In this document: positions 6,533 through 12,060 of the stretch, piece by piece
How positions within the stretch are numbered: the first letter of the stretch is position 1
Layout of the letters: each line of letters opens with the position of its first letter
Origin: CAG-611 sp964487215
GTDB lineage: Bacteria; Bacillota_I; Bacilli_A; RF39; UBA660
Assembly (NCBI GenBank): GCA_964487215.1
Contig: CAZAPU010000023.1
Location: 1-12,060, forward strand
Direction: 5' to 3'
DNA: 12,060 nucleotides
Made by a program: the position numbers and the translations under genes
The notes under the pieces: model-generated
Database searches by the model: none
Told to the model about the DNA's origin: nothing
Seen by the model: the letters and a program-made list of their open reading frames with translations, nothing else

Positions 6533-6976
6533 TTATTCTTCAATATCTAAATCTTCTTCATCTATTATTACTAAATCTTTATAATCCTCTGCTGCATCTT
6601 CATTGTCATCATCAGGATTTTCATCATACATGATTTCTTTTTCTTCTTCCTCTTCTTCATTTTCAAATATTTCATCCGCTTCAAGATCTTCAATATCATC
6701 TAGTATTTCATCTATTTTTAATGATTTGACTGAATGATTTTCTTTTAAATCCCAATTACCTGAATCTAATAAAATGAATCTTTTATCTGTTGTTAATGAA
6801 GTATAAAAACCACCTATTTTATTTTCATATTCTTTTTTTGTTAATCCTAAAAGATTGCAAATTCTTTTAAATAAATCTGCAGTTGATTGTTCTTTTTCAT
6901 TTTTTAATAAAAGATATGCTATGTCATTATATGACATAAGTTCTAATTCTTCTTTTGATAAATTTTTAATTTCCAT
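6533..6976 (-). CDS. rpoE: DNA-directed RNA polymerase delta subunit
   Basis: The delta subunit binds core RNA polymerase in Gram-positive bacteria, lowers non-specific DNA binding and aids recycling. The 147-residue protein has a folded N-terminal winged-helix (HARE-HTH) domain of about 75 residues, including S-Y-N-D-I-A-Y-L-L-L and a conserved F-Y-T-S-L-x-x-D-x-R-F. This is followed by a long acidic tail of Asp and Glu, the hallmark of this subunit. The ATG at 6976 is three bases after the argS stop, and its AAAGGA ribosome binding site lies in the argS end, so translation is likely coupled. The name rpoE here is the Bacillota delta subunit, not the sigma factor of proteobacteria. Confidence 0.95.
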   Translation of the reverse strand: MEIKNLSKEELELMSYNDIAYLLLKNEKEQSTADLFKRICNLLGLTKKEYENKIGGFYTSLTTDKRFILLDSGNWDLKENHSVKSLKIDEILDDIEDLEADEIFENEEEEEEKEIMYDENPDDDNEDAAEDYKDLVIIDEEDLDIEE

Positions 6977-6979
6977 AAT

Positions 6980-8593
6980 TTACATCCTTTCTGGGCTAGC
7001 TACTCCAATTAGTCTTAAAGCATTAGCTATTGTTATTTTAACTGCTGTTATAAACATTATTCTTTCTTTTGTATATTTTTCATCTTCAGTTACTATTTTT
7101 TCTTTACCATAATATGAATGGAATAAACTAGCAAGTTCATATACATAATTTACCACTAAATGAGGTTCTTTTTTTATTGCACTTCTTTCTATTACTTTTT
7201 TAAACTCATCTAATTTTGCTAAAACATTATATGCAATCTCACTATTAATTGTTTCAAATTTATAATTTTGTGGTATTTCTATAGAATTATCTTTTAAAAT
7301 TGAACAAATTCTTGCATGAGCATATTGTACATAATATACAGGATTATCATTAGTTTTAGCTGTTGCTAAATCTATATCAAAATCCATTTGAGTATCGATA
7401 CTTCTAGAAACAAAGAAATATCTTATTGCTGAATTTCCTGCATCTTTTACTAAATCACTCAATGTTATTGTTTTTCCTGTTCTTTTTGATAGTTTATATT
7501 CTTCTCCATCTTTTATAGCCCTAACCATTTGTATTAATGGTACTGAAAGCTTACTACTATCTCCACCAAGCATAGTTACCGCTGCTTTTAATCTAGCAAC
7601 ATAACCATGATGATCAGCACCAAGAACATCAATTAGCTTATCATAACCTCTATTTAATTTATCTAAATGATATGCTATATCAGGCATAAAATAAGTATAA
7701 CTACCATCTGTTTTAATAATAACACGATCTTTTTCATCACCAAATTCACTTGTTTTTAAAAAAGTTGCATTATCTAATTCATAAGTATATCCTAATTCTT
7801 TTAATTTTTGTACTGCATCCTCTACAAGATTTCTATTTCTAAGATCTTGTTCACTAGTCCAAATATCAAATGATACCCCTATTTCTTCTAAATCTTCTTT
7901 TATTTGATTAAGAAATACATCTAAACCTCTTTTTTTAAATACTTCTAACTCTTCAGTAAGATAACCATCTTTTTTTTCTTCATACATAGTTTTTGCAATA
8001 TCTATAATTTCTTGCCCTTTATAGTAATCTTCCTTCATATCTGATTCTAATCCACAAAGTTCTTTATATCTTTCTTTTATTGAATTAGCCATATTTGTCA
8101 TTTGATTACCAGCATCATTTATATAATATTCTCTAGTTACATCATAACCTGCAAAGGATAGAATATTTGCTAAAGAATCACCATAACAGGCTCCTCTTGC
8201 ATGTCCTAAATGAATTATACCAGTAGGATTAACACTAACAAATTCTAAATCTACCTTTTCATTATTTCCAATTGAACTTTTTCCATAAGAAGAACCTTGT
8301 TTTATTATTTCTTTTATATTTTCTAATAAATAATCTTTTTTAACAAAAAAGTTAATAAATCCAGGTCCTGCAATAGTAACAGATTCAATTAAATCACTAT
8401 TTATATTACCAATAATTGCATTAGCTATTTCAATTGGACTTTTACTTAATTTTTTACATAGTTTCATTGCTATATTAGTAGAAAAATCGCCATGTTCTTT
8501 TATACTAGGTATTTCTATTTCTATATCTTCTAAATCAATATCAATATTTAGAGCAGTTTTTATTATTTTTTTTAACTCTAGTTCAATATTCAT
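6980..8593 (-). CDS. argS: arginyl-tRNA synthetase
   Basis: This class I synthetase charges tRNA-Arg with arginine using ATP. From the chosen start it has 537 residues, normal for the family. The N-terminal Add-1 domain that recognises the tRNA D-loop is at about 1-90. The HIGH motif appears as H-L-G-H at 128-131 after V-N-P-T-G, the G-A-D-H-H-G-Y signature is at about 325-331, and the KMSKS-equivalent is K-L-S-K-R at 367-371 followed by T-G-K. The C-terminal anticodon-binding (DALR) domain begins with Y-A-H-A-R. The open frame reaches further upstream to 8641, but I start at 8593 because GAGGAGG sits eight bases before that ATG and the family begins there. The gene starts one base after the ywiB-like stop codon, so the two are coupled. 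Confidence 0.97.
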   Translation of the reverse strand: MNIELELKKIIKTALNIDIDLEDIEIEIPSIKEHGDFSTNIAMKLCKKLSKSPIEIANAIIGNINSDLIESVTIAGPGFINFFVKKDYLLENIKEIIKQGSSYGKSSIGNNEKVDLEFVSVNPTGIIHLGHARGACYGDSLANILSFAGYDVTREYYINDAGNQMTNMANSIKERYKELCGLESDMKEDYYKGQEIIDIAKTMYEEKKDGYLTEELEVFKKRGLDVFLNQIKEDLEEIGVSFDIWTSEQDLRNRNLVEDAVQKLKELGYTYELDNATFLKTSEFGDEKDRVIIKTDGSYTYFMPDIAYHLDKLNRGYDKLIDVLGADHHGYVARLKAAVTMLGGDSSKLSVPLIQMVRAIKDGEEYKLSKRTGKTITLSDLVKDAGNSAIRYFFVSRSIDTQMDFDIDLATAKTNDNPVYYVQYAHARICSILKDNSIEIPQNYKFETINSEIAYNVLAKLDEFKKVIERSAIKKEPHLVVNYVYELASLFHSYYGKEKIVTEDEKYTKERIMFITAVKITIANALRLIGVASPERM

Positions 8594-8594
8594 T

Positions 8595-8948
8595 CTAATC
8601 CTCCTCATATGATAATAAGAGTTTAAATGGTTCCTCTTCAATTTCGTATCTAATTATAACTATATTTTTTTTCAATTGCAATTCTTTTATTATCAAATTA
8701 TTAGTTATTTCTTTATTTATTTCTTTCAATAAATAAAAATTATTATCATTTTCCTTATTAAAATCAATAATAGAAAGAAATTCATCATTTTCTCTAATAA
8801 GTGTTAAATTATCAAAATTAAACTCATATTTGACAGTATCATTCTCAAATTTAAGTTTACTTTCTTCTAAAGTACCTTTAGTTTCTATAAAAAAATCATT
8901 TATTTTTAAATTAATTTTTACATTTTTAATAATTATCACCCATTTCAT
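8595..8948 (-). CDS. ywiB: DUF1934 (YwiB-like) beta-barrel protein
   Basis: This is a small cytosolic protein of 117 residues, mostly predicted beta-strands, with the K-G-T turn near the N-terminus and the alternating pattern of the DUF1934 family. Function is unknown. The family is identified mainly by its position: in B. subtilis ywiB lies beside argS. The frame is open to 8984, but I start at the ATG at 8948 because an extended -10 promoter lies just upstream, inside the longer version, and would start transcription at this A. No Shine-Dalgarno sequence precedes any candidate start, so the message is predicted to be leaderless. It is the first gene of the argS-rpoE-prfA-prmC-spoIIR operon. 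The similarity is fold-like rather than strict, so the symbol is less sure than for the genes after it. Confidence 0.7.
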   Translation of the reverse strand: MKWVIIIKNVKINLKINDFFIETKGTLEESKLKFENDTVKYEFNFDNLTLIRENDEFLSIIDFNKENDNNFYLLKEINKEITNNLIIKELQLKKNIVIIRYEIEEEPFKLLLSYEED

Positions 8949-8963
8949 AGAGGAATTATAACA
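8948..8963 (-). promoter_or_regulatory. extended -10 promoter giving a leaderless transcript
   Basis: On the minus strand TGTTATAAT (8963-8955) is a perfect extended -10. Counting six bases to the start point puts +1 on the A of the ATG at 8948. No good -35 is present at 16-18 bases, which is acceptable for an extended -10. This would drive the whole housekeeping operon. Confidence 0.7.
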
Positions 8964-8993
8964 TAAAAATTTAAAATCACACATAAATTTTTA
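8964..8993. repeat. 9-base inverted repeat in the divergent promoter region
   Basis: TAAAAATTT (8964-8972) and AAATTTTTA (8985-8993) are perfect inverted copies separated by 12 bases. The repeat abuts the extended -10 of the ywiB promoter and covers where its -35 would be. It is a candidate operator or a DNA-bending site, but A/T-only sequences occur easily by chance in such a genome. Confidence 0.35.
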
Positions 8994-9033
8994 TCTTTTT
9001 TTCATACTAATTATAGATTTTACGGAGGACTTT

Positions 9034-10965
9034 ATGAATAAAATTAAAATTATTTTTAAAATTATTTTAAAAGTTTTAACAATTTTACTTCTTTTATTTA
9101 TGACTATTAATTTATTTGGTCATATTTATTCATTAATAACTCCAAAAATAGATATTAAAAGTGCTAATAGTTTTTATTTATATGATAATAAAGAAAATTT
9201 AATATTTTATGGTAATGGTGCTGATAAATGGGTTGATTTAGAAGATATGGGAGATTTAGCTATTAAGGCAACTTTATCTGTTGAAGATAAAATGTTTTAT
9301 AAACATAATGGTTTTAATTTTGTTAGAATCGGAAAGGCTTTATATGAAAACATAAAAACAGGAGAGCTTATACAAGGAGCATCTACGATTACCCAACAAT
9401 ATGCAAAAAACTTATTCTTAAGTTTTGATAAAACTTGGCAGAGAAAATGGCAAGAAATGTGGCTAACATTTGAACTTGAAGCTCATTATTCAAAAGATGA
9501 AATACTTGAAGGATATTTAAATACAATCAATTATGGTAATGGTAATTATGGAATTGCTAATGCTAGTAAATATTATTTTAATAAATCAGTAAAAGAACTG
9601 TCTTTAGCAGAAATATCTATTTTAGTAGGCATTCCCAACTCTCCAAATAATTATTCACCAATAAACAATTATAAATTAGCTAAATCAAGACAACTAGTAG
9701 TATTAAATAGAATGTTAGAGAATGGTTTTATTACAAAAAAAGAATTAGATAGTGCTTATAAAGAAGAATTAGCTTTATATGGTAAAAGAGATAATTATAA
9801 TTTAACAACTTTATCCTATTTTAGAGATGCTGTAATGAAAGAGTTAGAAGAAATTAATTATATTCCTAAAAGTTATCTCGAAACAGGTGGACTAAAAATA
9901 TATACAACTTTAGATTTAGAAGCACAAACCGCTCTAGAAGAAGGAATAAAAGATAATATAGTTAATGAAAAAGTCCAAGTATCAAAAATAATGATGAATT
10001 CAAATAATGGAGAAATTTTAGGTTTAGTAGGTGGAACAAATTACGAAATTTCAACTTATAATAGAGCTACTGATTCATTAAGACAACCAGGTTCTACTGT
10101 AAAACCTTTTCTTTATTATAAAGCTATAGAAAATGGATTTACTGCTAGTAGTACCTTTACAAGTGAGCCAACAACATTTAACTTTCAAAATAATAAAGAT
10201 TATTCTCCTATTAATTCCGGTAATATATATGGATATAAAAATATATCATTGGCTGCTGCAATTGCATATTCAGATAACATTTTTGCAGTAAAAACTCATC
10301 TTTTTCTTGGAGAAGATCAACTATTAAATGTTTTAAAAAATGTAGGAATTACATCAAAATTAGATGCTGTTCCTTCGCTTCCTTTAGGTAGTTATGAATT
10401 AAATATCATTGAACTTGCAACCGCTTATTCAACTCTTTCAAATGAAGGATATTTAGTAAAACCTCATTTAATTAAAACTGTTAAAGATATAAATGAAAAT
10501 ACTTTATATAGTTTTAAAGAAGAAAAAGAACCTATTTTAGATAATAGAATTACTTTTATTATAAGTGAACTATTAACTAGTTCATACGATACTAATTTAA
10601 TCGATTATACTTATCCTACTTGTATAAATATGCTATCAAAAATAACAAATAAATATGCAATTAAAAGTGGTAGTACAGATACAGATGCTTGGATAATTGG
10701 ATATAATAAAGATATTGTTCTTGTTTCATGGGCAGGTTATGATGACAATAGCAAAATAGAATCATCAATAGTAAGTAGCAATAAAAATGCTTGGACAACT
10801 ACAATGGAATTATATTTAAAAGATAAAGAAAGTAATTGGTATAATATCCCTAAAGGTGTTGTTGGTGTTTTAGTAGATCCTATTACTGGTCTGCCTGCTG
10901 ATGAAAATACAAAAAATAAAAAGATTCTGTATTATTTAAAAGATACAGAACCTAGTAATTACTAA
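9034..10965 (+). CDS. class A penicillin-binding protein (glycosyltransferase and transpeptidase)
   Basis: This bifunctional enzyme polymerises lipid II and cross-links peptidoglycan outside the membrane. The 643-residue protein has one N-terminal membrane anchor (about 7-33). A GT51 glycosyltransferase domain follows, with E84-D85 in E-D-x-x-F-x-x-H-x-G, then G-A-S-T-I-T-Q-Q (115-122), R-K-W-Q-E (137-141), and I-L-E-G-Y-L-N (157-163). The transpeptidase domain has S354-x-x-K357 (nucleophile Ser354), S413-D-N415 and K544-S-G546. All catalytic motifs are intact. GGAGG at 9024-9028 supports the ATG. The gene is divergent from ywiB. In B. subtilis pbpG (PBP2d) lies in the same neighbourhood as ywiB and argS, so it may be that orthologue, but the sequence alone does not decide which class A enzyme it is. 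Its stop overlaps that of pduL. Confidence 0.95.
   Translation: MNKIKIIFKIILKVLTILLLLFMTINLFGHIYSLITPKIDIKSANSFYLYDNKENLIFYGNGADKWVDLEDMGDLAIKATLSVEDKMFYKHNGFNFVRIGKALYENIKTGELIQGASTITQQYAKNLFLSFDKTWQRKWQEMWLTFELEAHYSKDEILEGYLNTINYGNGNYGIANASKYYFNKSVKELSLAEISILVGIPNSPNNYSPINNYKLAKSRQLVVLNRMLENGFITKKELDSAYKEELALYGKRDNYNLTTLSYFRDAVMKELEEINYIPKSYLETGGLKIYTTLDLEAQTALEEGIKDNIVNEKVQVSKIMMNSNNGEILGLVGGTNYEISTYNRATDSLRQPGSTVKPFLYYKAIENGFTASSTFTSEPTTFNFQNNKDYSPINSGNIYGYKNISLAAAIAYSDNIFAVKTHLFLGEDQLLNVLKNVGITSKLDAVPSLPLGSYELNIIELATAYSTLSNEGYLVKPHLIKTVKDINENTLYSFKEEKEPILDNRITFIISELLTSSYDTNLIDYTYPTCINMLSKITNKYAIKSGSTDTDAWIIGYNKDIVLVSWAGYDDNSKIESSIVSSNKNAWTTTMELYLKDKESNWYNIPKGVVGVLVDPITGLPADENTKNKKILYYLKDTEPSNY
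10911..10950 (-). terminator. pduL terminator embedded in the PBP gene
   Basis: On the minus strand TTCTGTAT (10950-10943) pairs perfectly with ATACAGAA (10932-10925) around a 10-base loop and is followed by a U-rich run (TCTTTTTATTTTTT). It begins 11 bases after the pduL stop codon, as expected for its terminator, yet it lies entirely within the last 20 codons of the opposing PBP gene. There is no T-run on the plus-strand side, so it should act in one direction only. Confidence 0.75.
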
Positions 10966-11519
10966 TCAATTATTTCTACAATATCATTTTGTTTTAATAA
11001 ATTAGCATTTGCATCATCATTATCTAAATGCAATTCAAATACATAATTATCAGAAACTTTTAGATAAACATTATCTAAAATTCCACCCTTTTCATTATTA
11101 ATTTTTATTTTACAAGGAGAATTAAATAAACCTAATTCTTCTTTTTCTTTATTTGTTATATGAATATGTCTTTGAGCAATTATACCAGCTTTTCTAGTTA
11201 TAAAATTATCTCCATTTTTAATAATTATTTCAGTAGCACCATCTAAATTACCTGATTCTCTAATTGGGCAATCAAGTCCAAGTGTATAGCAATCAGTTTT
11301 TGATATTTCTACTTGAGTATAATCCCTTAACGGTCCAAGAATTCTAACATTTGATATTTCATGTTTAGGTCCAATTAATGTAACAGTTAAATTACTAGCA
11401 AATTCACCAGGTTGCGATAAGACATTTCTCTTACTTAATTCTATATCGCCAAATAATATTTTAAAATCTTCTTTAGTTAAATGAACATGTCTATTTGATA
11501 TTCCTACTTTAACATTCAT
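10962..11519 (-). CDS. pduL: phosphate propanoyltransferase / phosphotransacetylase, PduL type
   Basis: PduL interconverts acyl-CoA plus phosphate with acyl-phosphate plus CoA (acetyl or propionyl), feeding an acyl kinase to make ATP. The 185-residue protein has the two-lobed family pattern: H11-x-H13 in N-R-H-V-H-L, G-P-L-R-D-Y-T-Q-V-E (62-71, with the conserved Arg), R-H118-I-H120, and H164 in L-H-L-D-N-D-D-A-N-A. These histidines bind the catalytic zinc ions in known structures. It begins almost directly with the catalytic domain and has no N-terminal encapsulation peptide, so it is predicted to be cytosolic and not in a microcompartment; no shell genes are nearby. The ATG at 11519 has GGAAGTG upstream. 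It lies downstream of the spoVG terminator and converges on the PBP gene with a 4-base overlap of stop codons. Confidence 0.94.
   Translation of the reverse strand: MNVKVGISNRHVHLTKEDFKILFGDIELSKRNVLSQPGEFASNLTVTLIGPKHEISNVRILGPLRDYTQVEISKTDCYTLGLDCPIRESGNLDGATEIIIKNGDNFITRKAGIIAQRHIHITNKEKEELGLFNSPCKIKINNEKGGILDNVYLKVSDNYVFELHLDNDDANANLLKQNDIVEIID
11058..11080. repeat. perfect 10-base-pair hairpin inside pduL
   Basis: TTTTAGATAA (11058-11067) and TTATCTAAAA (11071-11080) are perfect inverted copies around a 3-base loop, within codons for the C-terminal lobe of PduL. No U-tract follows on either strand, so it is not a standard terminator. Confidence 0.5.
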
Positions 11520-11530
11520 ATTATCACTTC

Positions 11531-11543
11531 CAATATAATTATA
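11531..11543 (-). promoter_or_regulatory. possible -10 element of pduL
   Basis: TATAAT on the minus strand (11543-11538) would start transcription near 11531, so that the GGAAGTG ribosome binding site is at the very 5' end of a leader of about 12 bases. The -35 region (TTTAAT) is poor and the surroundings are nearly all A/T, so this is weak. A separate promoter is expected because a terminator precedes the gene. Confidence 0.35.
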
Positions 11544-11566
11544 TATTAAAAATATTTATAATTAAA

Positions 11567-11590
11567 CAAAAAACACCAAATTGGTGTTTT
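11567..11590 (-). terminator. intrinsic terminator of spoVG
   Basis: On the minus strand AAAACACC (11590-11583) pairs with GGTGTTTT (11577-11570) over eight bases around a 5-base loop, followed by further T residues (TTTTTTG, then TTT). It starts 11 bases after the spoVG stop codon. Confidence 0.88.
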
Positions 11591-11601
11591 AATTGACTAT
11601 A

Positions 11602-11859
11602 TTATTCAGCAGTTTTATATGCTTCTAAAATAGCTTCTTCAAACATTGTACGAGTTTCAGGATTAATTGGATGTGCTATATCGCGATATCCACCAGTAGC
11701 TGTTTTTCTACTTGGCATTGCAATAAATAAACCATTATCTCCTTCAATAATACGGATATCATGTACAGCGAAGCAATCTTCTAATAGTACTGATGCAATT
11801 CCTTTCATACGAGATCCTTCTTTTTCAATTTTTCGCACATTTACTGATGTAATTTTCAT
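11602..11859 (-). CDS. spoVG: SpoVG family nucleic-acid-binding regulator
   Basis: SpoVG is a small DNA- and RNA-binding protein that affects septation, sporulation and surface-gene expression in Firmicutes. The 85-residue protein has the full family length and hallmarks: M-K-I-T-S-V-N-V-R at the N-terminus, R-M-K-G-I-A-S-V-x-L-x-D-x-F-x-V-H-D-I-R-I-I-E-G, then F-I-A-M-P-S-R-K, and R-D-I-A-H-P-I-N-P-E-T-R. The ATG at 11859 has a strong AAGGAGG site upstream. It has its own promoter and terminator, so it is monocistronic. Its location beside pduL and a PBP, without the usual purR-yabJ or glmU neighbours in view, differs from B. subtilis. Confidence 0.96.
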   Translation of the reverse strand: MKITSVNVRKIEKEGSRMKGIASVLLEDCFAVHDIRIIEGDNGLFIAMPSRKTATGGYRDIAHPINPETRTMFEEAILEAYKTAE

Positions 11860-11897
11860 CTATTATCCTCCTTTTGTAAAAGCAAACTGCTCTTCAC

Positions 11898-11934
11898 CTA
11901 TAAGTTTATATGAAAAAACACAAAAAATCAACAA
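11898..11934 (-). promoter_or_regulatory. probable sigma-A promoter of spoVG
   Basis: TTGTTG (11934-11929), an 18-base T-rich spacer and TATAAA (11910-11905) on the minus strand give a plausible promoter with a start near 11898 and a leader of about 38 bases that contains AAGGAGG. I could not find a sigma-H-type promoter such as drives spoVG in B. subtilis. Confidence 0.45.
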
Positions 11935-11996
11935 TTTTTGCATTTTTTAATTAAAACACTTTCCTATCATAATTATTACATTTTAATAATATATTT

Positions 11997-12060
11997 TTAT
12001 TTCACCACTAATTCATAAGTAGTTTCATAAATATTAGGATTAGAACAATATTTCATAACT
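11997..12060 (-). CDS. C-terminal end of a gene cut by the window edge
   Basis: Twenty codons of a minus-strand frame end at a TAA at 11997-11999. The visible tail reads VMKYCSNPNIY then ETTYELVVK, which has a protein-like composition but no recognisable family signature. It lies upstream of spoVG on the same strand. The gap between them (11860-11996) holds the spoVG promoter and an A/T-only hairpin (11972-11990), and no other gene that I can see. Confidence 0.45.
   Translation of the reverse strand, partial: VMKYCSNPNIYETTYELVVK

Noticed and set aside
4899..7112. Plus-strand open frames antisense to prmC, prfA and rpoE/argS (4899-5237, 6030-6212, 6855-7112)
   Set aside because: They lie wholly opposite well-identified genes and have no ribosome binding sites of note.
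8594..8641. Sixteen-residue N-terminal extension of argS
   Set aside because: It overlaps the ywiB-like gene, and the ATG at 8593 has a strong ribosome binding site at normal distance and matches the family N-terminus.
8949..8984. Longer DUF1934 protein starting at 8984
   Set aside because: The extended -10 promoter lies inside this extension and there is no ribosome binding site before 8984.
8981..9010. Sigma-E-like boxes (ACATAAAT, then CATACTAA) upstream of the PBP gene
   Set aside because: Both boxes have several mismatches, and such A/T words are expected by chance here; no good sigma-A promoter is evident either, so the PBP promoter is left open.
11940..11970. Sigma-H-type promoter for spoVG (AGGAAAG at about 11960-11966)
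   Set aside because: No matching -10 (GAAT type) occurs at the required 11-12 base spacing.
11972..11990. Hairpin ATTATTA / TAATAAT after the right-edge gene as a terminator
   Set aside because: It contains only A-T pairs and is not followed by a T-run on the minus strand.

Overview
The window comes from a very AT-rich Bacillota genome. Genes, start sites and consensus sigma-A promoters are typical of the group, and the gene set (SpoIIR, SpoVG, RNA polymerase delta subunit, DUF1934/YwiB, RF1 plus PrmC) points to the Bacilli/Erysipelotrichia side, probably an uncultured gut-type organism known from a metagenome assembly; a 100-N placeholder lies inside a tandem repeat. All tryptophans are TGG and all 13 visible stop codons are TAA or TAG, so there is no sign of a recoded UGA.

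Layout, read along the minus strand from the right. A gene tail at the edge (11997-12060) is followed by spoVG with its own promoter and terminator (11567-11934), then pduL (10962-11519), a cytosolic-type phosphate acyltransferase. A class A penicillin-binding protein (9034-10965, plus strand) converges on pduL, and their stop codons overlap. The pduL terminator appears to be written inside the last codons of the PBP gene. The PBP is divergent from a housekeeping operon (8948 down to 4071): ywiB-like DUF1934, argS, rpoE (delta), prfA, prmC and spoIIR, packed with gaps of 1-41 bases and one 11-base overlap. Its promoter is an extended -10 placed so that the ywiB ATG would be the first base of the mRNA.

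After spoIIR comes an independent two-gene transcription unit (4043 to about 628). It has a perfect consensus promoter (TTGACA, 17 bases, TGTTATAAT) and a strong intrinsic terminator. It encodes two unrecognised membrane-anchored surface proteins. The first has helical small-xxx-small runs and a Thr-Glu-Gln-Pro repeat tail. The second is cysteine-rich, with three copies of a two-cysteine module. This pair is the least explained and most interesting part of the window. A HAD-family nucleotidase-like gene with its own promoter follows (81-578), and a further gene begins at the left edge (1-29).

How the genes fit together: the central operon supplies arginyl-tRNA, the delta subunit of RNA polymerase, translation termination (RF1) and the methyltransferase that activates release factors, and it ends with the sporulation signal protein SpoIIR. 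The PBP and SpoVG link the neighbourhood to cell-wall synthesis and development. PduL belongs to acyl-CoA/acyl-phosphate metabolism. The two-gene surface unit looks like an accessory cell-envelope module inserted next to conserved core genes.
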